Shown here: positions 40,682-50,647 of the stretch, one piece after another
How the letters are laid out: each line of letters begins with the position of its first letter
Position numbering within the stretch: the stretch's first letter is position 1
Assembly: GCF_019331675.1 (NCBI RefSeq)
Contig: NZ_JAHBBJ010000010.1
Coordinates: forward strand, 1-64,000
DNA: 64,000 nucleotides
Origin: Bifidobacterium miconisargentati
GTDB lineage: Bacteria; Actinomycetota; Actinomycetes; Actinomycetales; Bifidobacteriaceae
Reading direction: 5' to 3'
The notes under the pieces: generated by a model
Database searches by the model: none
Seen by the model: only the letters and a program-made list of their open reading frames with translations
What the model was told of the DNA's origin: nothing
Program-made: the position numbers and the translations under genes

Positions 40682-41909
40682 GTGGGTGAACCTTCTGGAT
40701 GTCGATGATCTTCGGGCCGTCCGGGCCGGGAATGACGAACAGGGCCATCGCCGTGCCGGTCGGCATGTACGGGGTTTTGGCGATCAGGCGCTTGCCCAGC
40801 GAGGGCGAGGCGCACAGTCCGCGCAGATGCTCGAACATACCACCGATCACCGGCCGATGCATGCAGATGGCGGTGGGTTCGCGGCGGGCGAGCATGTATT
40901 CGATTTCGCTGAGCAGGCAGTCCCACGCGGCGCCCGGATCCTGCGCATAGGCGTCCTCGGTGAGCGCGTCGAGCGTGACCATGGGCCGGCCGGTCTGCCA
41001 TGAGAACGTCTGCAGCGTCTCCATACAGCGGATCCACGGCGAGGTGGCCAGTCGCACGGGATTGAAGCAGGCGAGTTCGTAGTTGAGCGCGTAGGCGGCC
41101 GCAGCGCCGCGCGGCGTAATGGGACGATTGGCGTCCGTGCCCTTCCACAGCTTGCGCGCCTCGGCCTTGCCGTGCCGCACGATGAGGAACGGCAACGCCT
41201 CCAGCGCCCCCTCCTGCACGCGGTCGACGAACAGGGCCAGCATGTCCTTGTCCGTGGAATGGGTGAGCTTCTTGCGCGCCTCCATGGGCGTGAGCCAGAC
41301 CATTTCGTCGATTTCGCCCACATCCGCGCGGTGCACCGGCCCGAACGACTTGGTGCGCTTGAGATTGTCGATGGGGCTGATGACCGAGACCATCCAGAAC
41401 TGCACATGCTTGGTGTCCGAGGACAGGTCCTTGGTGTGACGGTGCTTGCTGCCCTCCTCGGACATCGGGTAGGAGACGTCGCCCAGATACGGGCCGAGCG
41501 CCACCGGCAGTCCGGTTTCCTCGCCGATCTCGCGCACGGCGGCGTGGCGCGGTGATTCGTTCGGGTCGAGCTTGCCTTTCGGCCAGCTCCAGTCGTCGTA
41601 CTTCGGCCGGTGCACGATGCACAGCTCGATGCGGTCCAGTACGTTGCCATCGGGGGAGAGACCGTCCTCGCCCCCCGAAATCACGGCGTTCGGGGATGTC
41701 GCGTCGGCCGGCGAAGAGGTGACATCGGTGTCATCCGTATGGTTCGCGTGGGTCGTCGGCGCGCTCGGGTCAAGGGGTGAGCCGGAGTCGGCCGGGGGCT
41801 GATGGTCGGTGAAGTCGATGGTTTCCGAAGCCGGGCCGCAACCGGCCTTCCACCGGTACAGAATGCCGCCGGCGGCTTCCACGATATGTCTCATTTTGCT
41901 GGTACCCAT
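40671..41909 (-). CDS. mutT1: MutT1-like protein: Nudix hydrolase plus histidine phosphatase
   Basis: A 412-residue two-domain protein. The N-terminal Nudix domain has the full box [20 protein letters not shown] followed by TG. The C-terminal SixA-like phosphatase domain has [12 protein letters not shown], with the phospho-accepting His after Arg. This order matches mycobacterial MutT1, which cleans oxidised nucleotides and cuts dinucleoside polyphosphates. A Ser/Thr/Asp-rich insert around 35-85 interrupts the Nudix domain. It lies next to ppk, as MutT1 does in Mycobacterium. The start at 41909 lacks a clear ribosome site. Confidence 0.85.
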   Translation of the reverse strand: MGTSKMRHIVEAAGGILYRWKAGCGPASETIDFTDHQPPADSGSPLDPSAPTTHANHTDDTDVTSSPADATSPNAVISGGEDGLSPDGNVLDRIELCIVHRPKYDDWSWPKGKLDPNESPRHAAVREIGEETGLPVALGPYLGDVSYPMSEEGSKHRHTKDLSSDTKHVQFWMVSVISPIDNLKRTKSFGPVHRADVGEIDEMVWLTPMEARKKLTHSTDKDMLALFVDRVQEGALEALPFLIVRHGKAEARKLWKGTDANRPITPRGAAAAYALNYELACFNPVRLATSPWIRCMETLQTFSWQTGRPMVTLDALTEDAYAQDPGAAWDCLLSEIEYMLARREPTAICMHRPVIGGMFEHLRGLCASPSLGKRLIAKTPYMPTGTAMALFVIPGPDGPKIIDIQKVHPLVY

Positions 41910-42091
41910 CACTGGTCATTGTAGGGCAAAACCCACTGCCGCTACGTAGTTTTCCGTTATAAAACGACGAAGCCCGGTCCCCGCGGAAGTGCGGGAAACC
42001 GGGCAACGTTACGTTCTGTCCACGAACCACTCTAGCAGCGTTTTTCGTGAACGCTCACGCGGGCGGACCGATCAGAATCGATCGGCGCCGC

Positions 42092-44329
42092 TCAGTTGTG
42101 CGCGGCGCGGCGACGGGTGTGCTTGCGGATCAGGTACTCCTGGCTGTCCACCAGCGGACGGCCCTCGTCGTCCTTGGTGTGCAGCACATAGGTGCCGTCG
42201 GGCTGCATGTGCCAGCTCACGGTGGAGTCGGCCATCTGCAGGTCCACGTACTTGATGAGCTCATCCACCTGCTCCGGCGCGGTCACGCGCACCAGGGCCT
42301 CCACGCGACGGTCGAGGTTGCGGTGCATGAGGTCGGCGGAACCGATGTACACCTCGGGGCCGGAGGCCGGGCCCTCGCCGATCTGCGGGCCGTCCGCGTT
42401 GCAGAAGGCGTAGATGCGGGAGTGCTCCAGGAAGCGGCCGAGGATGGAACGCACGCGGATGTTCTCCGAGAGGCCCGGAACGCCCGGCTTCAGGGCGCAG
42501 ATACCGCGCTCGACGATGTCGATCTTCACGCCGGCTTGCGAGGCGCGGTACAGGGCGTCGATGGTCTTCTCGTCCACGATGGAGTTGACCTTGATCTTGA
42601 TCCAGGCCTCCTTGCCGGCACGTGCGGCGTCCTCCTCGCGGCGGATGCGCTGGATGATGCCGGAACGCACGGTACGCGGGGCCACCAGCAGGCGGTGGAA
42701 GCTGGACTTCGGTGCGTAGCCGGAGAGCTGGTTGAACAGGCGGGTAAGATCCTGGCCCACCACCGGATCGCAGGTCAGCAAGCCCAGATCGGTGTACAGA
42801 CGGGCGGTCTTCGGGTTGTAGTTACCGGTGCCCACGTGGCAGTAGCGGCGCAGGCCGTCGGCCTCCTGACGCACCACCTCGATGAGCTTGCAGTGGGTCT
42901 TCAGGCCCACGATGCCGTACACCACGTGCACGCCGGCGCGTTCGAGCTTGCGGGCCCAGGCGATGTTGGCGTCCTCATCGAAGCGGGCCTTGATCTCCAC
43001 CAGGGCCAGTACCTGCTTGCCCGCATGCGCGGCGTCGATCAGCGCGTCGATGATCGGGGAGTTGGAGCTGGTTCGGTAGAGCGTCTGCTTGATAGCCAGG
43101 ACCTTAGGATCCGCAGCAGCCTGCGCCAGAAAGGCCTGCACGGACGTGGAGAACGAGTCGTAGGGGTGGTGCAGCAGGATGTCGCGCTCGCGGATGGCGG
43201 CGAAGATGTCCTGTGCGCGGGAGGACTCGACCTCGGCGATCTGGCGGTTCGTGGTGGGCACGAACGGGCGGAACTTCAGGTCCGGACGGTCCACGCCGCC
43301 CAGCTCGAAGAGCACGGTCATGTCCAGCGGGCTCGGCAGACGGTAGACCTCGTCCTGGCTCACGCCGAGCTGGTCGGCGAGCAGCTGGGAGAGGAACGGG
43401 CTGGTGGAATCGGTGATCTCCAGACGGATCGGCGGTCCGAAGCGACGGCGCAGGAGTTCCTTCTCCATGGCGTTGAGCAGGTTCTCGGCGTCGTCCTCTT
43501 CCACGTCGATGTCCTCGTTACGGGTCACGCGGAAGGAGCGGGCCTCCTTGATGATCATGCCCGGGAACAGGGATTCGAGGTGTGCGGCGATGAGCTTCTC
43601 CATGGTGATGAAGCCGTAACGCTCGTCCTTGGACTCCTCGTCGGTCATGTCGTCCACGGGCACCAGGCGCGGCAGGTTGCCCGGAATCTTGACGCGGGCG
43701 AAGTGGGACTTGCCGGAGGACGGGTTCTCCACGATGACGGCCAGGTTGATGGAGCCGCCGGAGATGTAGGGGAACGGGTGGGCCGGGTCCACGGCGAGCG
43801 GGGTCAGGACCGGGAAGACCTGCTGGCGGTAGTAGCGGGAGAGTCGCTCCTGTTCGGCGGAGGTGAGCTTGTCCCACGGCAGCAGGACGATGTGCTCCTT
43901 CTCCAGCTCCGGCAGAATCGTGTTGATCACGTAGTGGGCGTGCTCGTCCTGCAGGCGGTGTGCGGTCTCGCTGATGGCGCGCAGCTGCTGGCGCGGGCTC
44001 AGGCCGGCGGCGGACGGCACGGCGATGCCGGAATCGATGCGGCGCTTCAGGCCGGCGACGCGGACCATGAAGAACTCGTCAAGGTTCGAGGCGAAGATCG
44101 CGGCGAAGTTGGCGCGCTCCAGCAGCGGAGTATCCTCGTTCTCCGCGCACTCCAGCACGCGCTGGTTGAACTTGAGCCAGCTCAGCTCGCGGTCGAAGAA
44201 GCGGTCCTGCGGCAGCGGGGCCTCGCCCTCCTGATCGACGCGGCGGTCGTTCTTGTCTGTTTCGGCAATGTGCTCTGCGATTTGGCTTCGCAGAATTGCC
44301 TTCGATGGTGCGTCAAATATCTGTGCCAT
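42092..44329 (-). CDS. ppk: Polyphosphate kinase 1
   Basis: Makes inorganic polyphosphate from ATP, reversibly, usually at the membrane. It has 745 residues. The N-terminal [15 protein letters not shown] and [13 protein letters not shown] are family hallmarks. The phosphorylated His is in [11 protein letters not shown], and the second conserved His region is [14 protein letters not shown] mid-chain acidic stretch ([13 protein letters not shown]) follows the N-terminal domains. The ATG is at 44329. It is followed in the same direction by mutT1 after a gap of about 180 bp. Confidence 0.95.
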   Translation of the reverse strand: MAQIFDAPSKAILRSQIAEHIAETDKNDRRVDQEGEAPLPQDRFFDRELSWLKFNQRVLECAENEDTPLLERANFAAIFASNLDEFFMVRVAGLKRRIDSGIAVPSAAGLSPRQQLRAISETAHRLQDEHAHYVINTILPELEKEHIVLLPWDKLTSAEQERLSRYYRQQVFPVLTPLAVDPAHPFPYISGGSINLAVIVENPSSGKSHFARVKIPGNLPRLVPVDDMTDEESKDERYGFITMEKLIAAHLESLFPGMIIKEARSFRVTRNEDIDVEEDDAENLLNAMEKELLRRRFGPPIRLEITDSTSPFLSQLLADQLGVSQDEVYRLPSPLDMTVLFELGGVDRPDLKFRPFVPTTNRQIAEVESSRAQDIFAAIRERDILLHHPYDSFSTSVQAFLAQAAADPKVLAIKQTLYRTSSNSPIIDALIDAAHAGKQVLALVEIKARFDEDANIAWARKLERAGVHVVYGIVGLKTHCKLIEVVRQEADGLRRYCHVGTGNYNPKTARLYTDLGLLTCDPVVGQDLTRLFNQLSGYAPKSSFHRLLVAPRTVRSGIIQRIRREEDAARAGKEAWIKIKVNSIVDEKTIDALYRASQAGVKIDIVERGICALKPGVPGLSENIRVRSILGRFLEHSRIYAFCNADGPQIGEGPASGPEVYIGSADLMHRNLDRRVEALVRVTAPEQVDELIKYVDLQMADSTVSWHMQPDGTYVLHTKDDEGRPLVDSQEYLIRKHTRRRAAHN

Positions 44330-44838
44330 AGCTTATATCGTATGCTTTGGCGTGGTCGGTGAACGGGCTAACGCGCCAGAATTCAACGGCCGTTCATATT
44401 GGTGTCGGGGTCCGTGCGGGGTCCGGTGCGCGGGCTGTGTGGGGTCCGGTGCGCGCGGTGTGCGACACGCCGGTGGGAGCAGTGAAACGCACAGAAACGA
44501 ACATCGGTCGGGTTCGATATGAACGGTTCAGCTCGATTGCCGTGGGAAGTCGTGTCCGATTGCACATTTGCGATAAAAACCGCACAACCGGCGTATGCAG
44601 GTTGCAAGAGGCGAGAGGGGTGAATAGATTATGAGGTACAAGAACAACTGAACAGAGCAGAGCCCACAAGTAGTGTATGGTCACGAGGACTGTTACGTTG
44701 GACGGGCATTGGAAAGACTTACCGTTACAACGATGATGTTGTGCAGAGATTCTGCTCCAGTAGTTGCTCTTGAGAAGAAAAGGCCCGCTCCGGCGGGCCT
44801 TTTCGTTTGTTGCCTGCGGAAACTGTACAGTGGAGGGC
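44330..44838. other. 509-bp intergenic region with an isolated terminator
   Basis: Between divergent ppk and the phosphoesterase gene. A strong terminator hairpin has arms 44778-44788 and 44793-44803 (AAAAGGCCCGC / GCGGGCCTTTT) and points right, yet no gene precedes it on that strand. A small RNA ending there (somewhere in 44600-44803) or an attenuator in the phosphoesterase leader are both possible. Confidence 0.5.
44778..44803 (+). terminator. Orphan rho-independent terminator
   Basis: A perfect 11-bp GC-rich stem with a 4-nt loop, ending in TTTT and CGTTTG. It lies 36 bp before the start of the next gene and after no recognisable gene. Confidence 0.85.
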
Positions 44839-46317
44839 ATGACGGAAACACAGCGTGCGCCTGAGGGCATGACGAAGCCCCGCATCAAGCCGGCCGACGC
44901 CGAAGACGACCGCCCGGTTTCTATCTCCGCGCGCCTCGGGCGCCTGCAATTCCACCATTCCGGCAAGTTCCGCGTGCTGCAGATCGCGGATATCCAGGAC
45001 GGGCCGAAGATCGCCAAGGACACGATGGCGCTCATCGAGGCCAGCCTTGACGCCACGCGCCCGGATCTGGTGATTTTCTCCGGCAATCAGATCGCCGGCT
45101 ATGATCCGGCATTCGCGGCCACGTTCCGCAAGCGCCGGTGGCGTGTGGAAGGCGAAGGCTCGGCGGCCGACGACAGCGAGCCCGCCCGTGCCGTCGCTTT
45201 GGAGGAGACACGCCAATTGGTGCGCAAGGCCGTCCAGTGCAGTGTGGAACCGCTGGTCAAGCGCGGTATTCCATGGGCGGTGACGTACGGCAATCACGAT
45301 TTCCAATGTGGTCTGAGCGATGCCGAACTGGACGCCATTTACCGCGAGTTTCCCGGATGCGTGAATCCGGGGCCGTCCGCGGGGTCGTCCGATGAGCACG
45401 ACGGCGACGGTGACATGGCGATGCGGGAGTCCGGGGATGCGGTAACTCCGGCCGCGCCGGCGAACGGGCTGCTGCCGAAGCAGACCATATATACCTGTGG
45501 TCCCGATGGCACCGTCGGCGTCATCGGTGGGCCGGAGACTGTCGATGATGGGGACCCGCCCCCGGCTCCGGCCGCTGACGGCGTGGTGCCGGATGCCGCG
45601 CCTTGTGAGCCGGGCACGTTCGCGCTGCCGGTGATGGACGTGGATCGTACGCGCGATGTACTGGGGTTGGTGCTGGTCAACTCCGGCGACTACGCGCACG
45701 GCGGCGGCTTCGGCACGCCGTCCGATGCGGCGATGGCTTTCCTGCGCGCGCTGCCGGAACATATCGGGGCCAAGTCGATGGTGTTCCAGCACATGCCGCT
45801 GCCGGAGTACTACCAGGTGCTGCGCCCGGTATCTGCCACCGCGGCCTTCGCCATGCAGGGCTACCGCGAGCATGCCAATACCTATTACGTGCTGGATGAG
45901 GACAAAACCCAGCTCGGCGGCTATCTGGGAGAGGGCATTTCCTGCCCGGATCGCTCGGGGGAGTTCGCGGTGTTGCGCGACAGCGAAGGATACATCGGCG
46001 TCGTGGCCGGGCATGATCATCGCAACGGATTCGTGGGCGAAACCGAGGGCCTGCTGCTCATCGCCACGCCCACCTGCGGTTTCAACACGTATGGTCCGGC
46101 ACCGGCCAAGCGTGCCACGCGACTCATCGAATTCGACATCCGCCACCCGTACGAGCCGCGCACGCAGCTGCTGGAATTCGGCGAGCTGGTCGGCAAGCCC
46201 AGCTCCAAGCGGGCCTACACCTATGCGGTGAACCAGCAGACCCCCGGCGAAGGCGAGGGTGACGATCTGCTGCGCAAGCCATCGCTGTGGAGCCAGCTGA
46301 CGGGGTTGTTTAAGTAA
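44839..46317 (+). CDS. Calcineurin-like metallophosphoesterase
   Basis: A 492-residue phosphoesterase with the metal-binding blocks in order: QIADIQDGP (Asp; the usual second His is replaced in this subgroup), VIFSGNQIAG, VTYGNHDF (Asn-His), FQHMPLPEY and AGHDHRNGF. Such proteins resemble fungal Dcr2/PAP-type phosphatases. No signal peptide is seen. An acidic Gly/Ser/Ala insert of about 60 residues lies in the middle. ATG 44839 behind GTGGAGGG is preferred. The substrate is unknown. Confidence 0.8.
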   Translation: MTETQRAPEGMTKPRIKPADAEDDRPVSISARLGRLQFHHSGKFRVLQIADIQDGPKIAKDTMALIEASLDATRPDLVIFSGNQIAGYDPAFAATFRKRRWRVEGEGSAADDSEPARAVALEETRQLVRKAVQCSVEPLVKRGIPWAVTYGNHDFQCGLSDAELDAIYREFPGCVNPGPSAGSSDEHDGDGDMAMRESGDAVTPAAPANGLLPKQTIYTCGPDGTVGVIGGPETVDDGDPPPAPAADGVVPDAAPCEPGTFALPVMDVDRTRDVLGLVLVNSGDYAHGGGFGTPSDAAMAFLRALPEHIGAKSMVFQHMPLPEYYQVLRPVSATAAFAMQGYREHANTYYVLDEDKTQLGGYLGEGISCPDRSGEFAVLRDSEGYIGVVAGHDHRNGFVGETEGLLLIATPTCGFNTYGPAPAKRATRLIEFDIRHPYEPRTQLLEFGELVGKPSSKRAYTYAVNQQTPGEGEGDDLLRKPSLWSQLTGLFK

Positions 46318-46319
46318 AA

Positions 46320-46543
46320 GGAATCGGCCTTCGGCCGATGCGGTATTTCCCGCAGGCTTTGCGCCTGCTCGCCTTCTCTCCCTCAGTCTCACTTCGTTCG
46401 ACAGCTCCCTCATCAGAGGGAGCCAAGTCTACATATATAGGTCTCGGCTCCCTCTGACGAGGGAGCTCCCGCGAAGCGGGTGAGGGAGAGAAGAGGAGCA
46501 GCGTCAGCTGCGGGAATCCAGCATCGGCCGAAGGTCGATTCCT
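46320..46543. repeat. 224-bp imperfect palindrome between convergent genes
   Basis: AAGGAATCGGCCTTCGGCCG at the left is answered by CGGCCGAAGGTCGATTCCTT at the right. Inside, TTCCCGCAG/CTGCGGGAA, CTTCTCTCCCTCAG/TGAGGGAGAGAAG and CTCCCTCATCAGAGGGAGCC modules nest. It probably terminates both the phosphoesterase and iclR transcripts. Confidence 0.8.
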
Positions 46544-46566
46544 TATGTATCTATATGTACATCGCC

Positions 46567-47367
46567 TCAGCGCACGGCCTTGACCAGCGCCTCGGTCAAG
46601 TACTTGCCGGCGGCCATGACCAGCGGCGCGTAGCGGCGGCCGGGGGCGGCGCCCATACGGCCGGTCGGGCCGGAGATGGAGATGGCGGCGATGACCTGGC
46701 CGGAAGCGTTGCGAATCGGCGCGGAGATGGAGCACACGCCGTCCTCACGCTCGTTCACGGACTCGGCCCAACCGCGCTTGCGCACGGCGGCCAGCTTGGT
46801 GGCGGTGAACTTGGCGTGGCGCAGACCCTGATGCAGACGGTCGGAATCCTCCCAGGCCAGCAGGATCTGGGCGGCGGAACCGGCCTCCATGGAGAGCATG
46901 GCGCCCACCGGGATGGAATCACGCAGGCCGGAGGCGCGCTCCACGGCCGCGATGCACACGCGCTGGTCGCCCTGACGGCGGTAGATCTGCGCTGACTCGC
47001 CGGTGCGGTCGAGCAGGGTGCGCAGAATCGGGCCGGCGGCGGTGAGCAGTCGGTCCTCGCCGGCGGCCGCGGCCAGCTCGGCGAAACGGGAGCCTAGGAC
47101 GAAGCGGCCGTGCTGGTCGCGCAGCACGAAACGGTGGCGCTCCAGCGCGATCGCCAGACGATGTGCAGTCGGGCGGGCCAGACCGGTGGCCGCCACGAGC
47201 TGGCCCAGCGTGGAGGGGCCGGACTCAAGGGCATCGAGAATCTTTACGGTTTTATCAAGTACGCCAACACCGGAATGAATCTCCCCGTCATCCTTCGGGG
47301 TGGCCTCTTCAATCGGCTCAGATTCGGTCAGGCTGTGGTCGAGCGGTTCTTCTAGGGAATCAGTCAT
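46567..47367 (-). CDS. IclR-family regulator beside leuCD
   Basis: A 266-residue IclR regulator. An acidic N-tail of about 30 residues precedes the winged HTH (TLGQLVAATGLARPTAHRLA), and the effector domain has GDQRVCIAAVERASGLR and GAMLSMEAGSAAQILLAW. It is divergent from leuC, as in Mycobacterium (Rv2989) and Streptomyces (NdgR), where such proteins act on leucine and amino acid genes. Two palindromes lie in the shared gap. The same word upstream of oppA suggests a wider regulon. Confidence 0.9.
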   Translation of the reverse strand: MTDSLEEPLDHSLTESEPIEEATPKDDGEIHSGVGVLDKTVKILDALESGPSTLGQLVAATGLARPTAHRLAIALERHRFVLRDQHGRFVLGSRFAELAAAAGEDRLLTAAGPILRTLLDRTGESAQIYRRQGDQRVCIAAVERASGLRDSIPVGAMLSMEAGSAAQILLAWEDSDRLHQGLRHAKFTATKLAAVRKRGWAESVNEREDGVCSISAPIRNASGQVIAAISISGPTGRMGAAPGRRYAPLVMAAGKYLTEALVKAVR

Positions 47368-47385
47368 AATAATGGCGATTATGCC

Positions 47386-47435
47386 ATCTCACATAGTGAA
47401 ATAGCAAATCGGGGAAGAGTCTCACAAAGTGACCA
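47386..47435. promoter_or_regulatory. Two candidate IclR operators
   Basis: Site 1 is ATCTCAC-ATA-GTGAAAT (47386-47402). Site 2 is GTCTCAC-AAA-GTGACCA (47419-47435). Centres are 33 bp apart, about three helical turns. They lie just before the iclR start and upstream of leuC. Confidence 0.6.
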
Positions 47436-47593
47436 CCGGAAACGAGACGAATCACATGCGCCCCGAAAGCCGTTATGGGCCGTATCTCAATATCCGGCCT
47501 GCTTGTGGCTGCCCCAAAAATCTCCCCTTAGGCTATTACCACGAACAAGGCGCGAACACAATACCTCGCGCGGAATTTTTTGGAGGAAACGCT

Positions 47594-48997
47594 ATGGGAA
47601 CGACACTGGCCGAGAAGGTCTGGGCCGATCATCTGGTGCGCAAGGGCAGCGACGGCGCGCCCGATCTGCTGTACATCGACCTGATGCTCATGCACGAGGT
47701 CACCAGCCCGCAGGCATTCGAGGGTCTGCGCCTGGCTGGCCGCAAGCCGCGCCACGTCGATCAGCTCATCGCCACCGAGGACCACAACACCCCGACCGTT
47801 GACATCGATCGTCCGAATCCGGACAAGACCAGCGCGCTGCAGCTGAGCACGCTGGAGAAGAACTGCAAGGAATTCGGCGTGCGCCTGCATCCGCTGGGCG
47901 ACGCCGATCAGGGTATCGTGCACGCCTTCGCCCCGATTCTGGGTCTCACCCAGCCGGGCATGACCATCGTGTGCGGCGACTCGCACACCTCCACGCATGG
48001 CGCGTTCGGCGCGCTGGCGTTCGGCATCGGCACCTCCGAGGTCGAGCACGTGATGGCCACGCAGACCCTGTCCTTGAAGCCGTTCAAGACCATGGCCATC
48101 AACGTCAACGGCAAGCTGCCGGCGGACGCCACGGCCAAGGACATCATCTTGGCCATCATCGCCAAGATCGGCACCGGCGGTGGCCAGGGCTACGTCATCG
48201 AGTACCGCGGCGAGGCCATCCGCAACCTCACCATGGACGAGCGCATGACCGTGTGCAACATGTCCATCGAGGCGGGTGCCCGTGCCGGCATGATCGCGCC
48301 GGACGAGACCACGTTCGAATACCTCAAGGGCCGTCCGCACGCGCCGGAAGGCGAGCTGTGGGACAAGGCCGTGGCGTACTGGAAGACGCTCAAGACCGAT
48401 GACGACGCCGTGTTCGACAAGGTGGTGGACATCGACGCCACCAAGCTCGGCCCCTACGTGACCTGGGGCACCAACCCCGGCCAGGGTCTGCCGATCACCG
48501 CCGACGTGCCGGATCCCGCCACGATCGCCGACGCGACTGAACGTTCCGCCGCCGAGCGCGCCATCAAGTACATGGGCCTCAAGCCCGGCATGCCTATCAA
48601 GGACATCGCCGTGGACACCGTGTTCATCGGCTCCTGCACCAACGGCCGCATCGACGACCTGCGTCAGGCCGCGGCGATCATGAAGGGCCATCACAAGGCC
48701 GATTCCATCCACCGCGTGCTTGTGGTGCCGGCCTCCTCCCGCGTGCGTCTGGAGGCGGAGAAGGAGGGCCTTGACAAGGTGTTCAAGGACTTCGGCGCCG
48801 AATGGCGCAACGCCGGTTGCTCGATGTGCCTGGGCATGAACCCGGACAAGCTCGTGCCGAACGAGCGCTCCATCTCGACCTCGAACCGCAACTTCGAGGG
48901 CCGTCAGGGCAAGGGCTCGCGTACGCATCTGGCCTCTCCGGCTGTGGCCGCCGCCACTGCCATCCGCGGCACGATCTCCTCTCCCGCCGATCTGTAA
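47594..48997 (+). CDS. leuC: 3-isopropylmalate dehydratase large subunit
   Basis: The large chain of the [4Fe-4S] isomerase that turns 2-isopropylmalate into 3-isopropylmalate in leucine synthesis. It has 467 residues from ATG 47594 behind TGGAGGAA; an earlier in-frame start is rejected. The cluster Cys residues are in [12 protein letters not shown] and [26 protein letters not shown] and EDHNTPT are aconitase-family signatures. It is controlled from the gap shared with iclR and followed by leuD. Confidence 0.97.
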   Translation: MGTTLAEKVWADHLVRKGSDGAPDLLYIDLMLMHEVTSPQAFEGLRLAGRKPRHVDQLIATEDHNTPTVDIDRPNPDKTSALQLSTLEKNCKEFGVRLHPLGDADQGIVHAFAPILGLTQPGMTIVCGDSHTSTHGAFGALAFGIGTSEVEHVMATQTLSLKPFKTMAINVNGKLPADATAKDIILAIIAKIGTGGGQGYVIEYRGEAIRNLTMDERMTVCNMSIEAGARAGMIAPDETTFEYLKGRPHAPEGELWDKAVAYWKTLKTDDDAVFDKVVDIDATKLGPYVTWGTNPGQGLPITADVPDPATIADATERSAAERAIKYMGLKPGMPIKDIAVDTVFIGSCTNGRIDDLRQAAAIMKGHHKADSIHRVLVVPASSRVRLEAEKEGLDKVFKDFGAEWRNAGCSMCLGMNPDKLVPNERSISTSNRNFEGRQGKGSRTHLASPAVAAATAIRGTISSPADL

Positions 48998-49008
48998 CTG
49001 CTTCTTGT

Positions 49009-49125
49009 GGCTCCCCTCTTTTGAGGGGAGCCGGCCGCGGGGCGGACTGAGGGAGTCTCGGTTAGCTCCGCGAGGTCGATTCCCTCAGTCGTCTGCGACG
49101 ACAGCTCCCCTGTGGAAAGGGAGCC
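49009..49125. repeat. CTCCCCT-type palindromic repeat between leuC and leuD
   Basis: GGCTCCCCTCTTTTGAGGGGAGCC forms the left hairpin. GACTGAGGGA and TCCCTCAGTC pair across a 31-nt loop. A GTCGTCTGCGACGAC hairpin and AAGGGAGCC follow. There is no ATTGC core. It splits two genes whose products form one enzyme in equal amounts. Confidence 0.8.
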
Positions 49126-49155
49126 GGATATTCCAGATATGTAAGGACTTTGATT

Positions 49156-49848
49156 ATGGAAAAACTCACTACCCTGACCGGCGTGGGCGTGCCGCTGCGT
49201 CGCTCCAACGTGGACACCGACCAGATCATCCCGGCCGTGTTCCTGAAGCGCGTGACCAAGACCGGCTTCGATGACGCCCTCTTCTACGCATGGCGCCGCG
49301 ACCCGAACTTCGTGCTCAACCAGCCGGAGTACGCCGGCAAGGGCCAGATTCTGGTGGCCGGCCCCGAATTCGGCATCGGCTCCTCCCGCGAGCATGCTGT
49401 GTGGGCGCTGCATGACTACGGTTTCCGCGTGGTCATCGCGCCAAGTTTCGCCGACATCTTCTATGGCAACACCGCCAAGAACGGCGTGCTGGCCGCCATC
49501 ATGCCGCAGGAATCCGTCGAACTGCTGTGGAAGCTGCTGGAGGAGGAGCCGGGCCGCGAGATGACCGTCTCGCTGGAGACCCGCACCGTCACCTGCGGCG
49601 ACGTGACCCTGCCGTTCGAAGTGAACGACTACACCCGTTGGCGCCTGATGAACGGCTACGACGACATCGACTTGACGCTTCAGCACGAGGACGACATCGC
49701 CGCCTACGAAAAGATGCGCGCCGAGAAGTTCCCCTTCAAGCCCAAGACCATCCCCGCCAAGCACTGGGCCGAAGAGCCCATCCAGTCCGCCCGCGAGCCG
49801 GAGGAAGGTAATTGGGCGGGGCCGTTGGCTGATCGCGGCATCATCTAG
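49156..49848 (+). CDS. leuD: 3-isopropylmalate dehydratase small subunit
   Basis: The small chain of the isopropylmalate isomerase, 230 residues, behind TAAGGA with the ATG at 49156. [18 protein letters not shown] and the substrate-recognition loop [13 protein letters not shown] are typical. It is longer than the E. coli protein because of a C-terminal tail. The last codons lie in a perfect 13-bp hairpin (49827-49839 with 49848-49860) that has the stop codon in its loop, and a structured repeat begins right after. Part of the tail may derive from repeat sequence. Confidence 0.95.
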   Translation: MEKLTTLTGVGVPLRRSNVDTDQIIPAVFLKRVTKTGFDDALFYAWRRDPNFVLNQPEYAGKGQILVAGPEFGIGSSREHAVWALHDYGFRVVIAPSFADIFYGNTAKNGVLAAIMPQESVELLWKLLEEEPGREMTVSLETRTVTCGDVTLPFEVNDYTRWRLMNGYDDIDLTLQHEDDIAAYEKMRAEKFPFKPKTIPAKHWAEEPIQSAREPEEGNWAGPLADRGII

Positions 49849-49858
49849 CCGCGATCAG

Positions 49859-49978
49859 CCTGCTGAGAGTCCGGTGGACTCTCAGCAGGCCCCGCGCCGA
49901 GCCGCGACAGCCGGCGAGGCCAACACTGAGCCTCGCTCGCAGAGCGAGTCCGTAATTGCAGGACCGGGCCCGTTGGCC
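49859..49978. repeat. Structured repeat (copy O)
   Basis: Hairpin 1 is CCTGCTGAGAG-TCCGGTGGA-CTCTCAGCAGG. Hairpin 2 is CGCTCGCAGAGCG within CCTCGCT...AGCGAG, followed by TCCGTAATTGCAGGACC. GGCCAAC and GTTGGCC can close the second half. The core ATTGCAGGAC matches copy N exactly. Confidence 0.8.
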
Positions 49979-49992
49979 AATGATCCATTTAA

Positions 49993-50030
49993 AGCCTTCA
50001 CCCTCCGGGCTTTCCCGGCCGGTGAAGGCT
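49993..50030 (+). terminator. Terminator-like hairpin after leuD
   Basis: AGCCTTCACC and GGTGAAGGCT form a perfect 10-bp stem, followed by ATTTCG. Confidence 0.6.
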
Positions 50031-50038
50031 ATTTCGTA

Positions 50039-50260
50039 GGCTCTGTTAAACCAAGATTGACATGCTCCGTCATCTTGGCTCCCCTTGTCAGGACATTGCC
50101 GTGAAGCAAACAGCGGAGCTGTTTGTAGGCGATATGCGAGATGACAGTCGAGCCAACAGACTGCGAATGAAGTTCGTCCTCAATCGCAGGACGAGCCGTC
50201 GGCGAAGCCGACTGAGGGGTAGTCCGGCGGAATTCATGTCAATCTTGGTTTAACAGAGCC
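50039..50260. mobile_element. Miniature inverted-repeat element (MITE) carrying a structured repeat (copy D)
   Basis: 222 bp with perfect 26-bp terminal inverted repeats (50039-50064 and 50235-50260) beginning GGCTCTGTTAAACC. The flanks ATTTCGTA (50031-50038) and TTTTCGTA (50261-50268) fit an 8-bp target duplication with one change. Ends starting GG and 8-bp duplications resemble ISL3-family elements; this link is inference. No protein is encoded. Inside are CAAACAGCGGAGCTGTTTG, GAATGAAGTTC and TCAATCGCAGGAC. Confidence 0.8.
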
Positions 50261-50451
50261 TTTTCGTATCCTCTTTCACATCGCGATTGACACGGCATCC
50301 TACTGACCGCCCCTCAGCCGGTTTCGCCGACAGCCCCTTTGCTTAGGGACGCCAAGAAAAAGTATGCAATCGTGGTGAATGGAGCCTTCTCGCACTCACT
50401 CTCCCCAGATACCTCCCGCAGCGTCCGAAACCCGCCAGAACGGCGCAACTT

Positions 50452-50564
50452 CTAGCACATTCCGGACGCCAGAAGTCAGATTCGAGTCCGTTTTCTGCTA
50501 GAACCCCGTCGCTTCTAGCAGGAAACTGACGCTGAACAGACGATTTGCGTCCGGAATGTGCTAG
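50452..50564. terminator. Nested palindromes between convergent genes
   Basis: Outer arms 50452-50469 and 50547-50564 are perfectly paired over 18 bp (CTAGCACATTCCGGACGC). Inside, CTGCTAGAA (50495-50503) pairs with TTCTAGCAG (50513-50521). Another CTAGCAGGAAAC follows near 50578. It probably ends the leuD and PH-domain gene transcripts. Confidence 0.7.
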
Positions 50565-50647
50565 GAGAGTGGCATTCCTAGCAGGAAACGGCCGCTGAGA
50601 GGGCAATCTGCGCCCGAAACCTGTCGGTCTTGCGCTGCGGACAGGGC

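Larger units (their letters stand above)
49849..50647. other. 799-bp gene-free region after leuD
   Basis: Holds, in order, structured repeat O, a leuD terminator, a complete mobile repeat (50039-50260), and nested palindromes (50452-50564). No credible gene was found. Confidence 0.6.
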
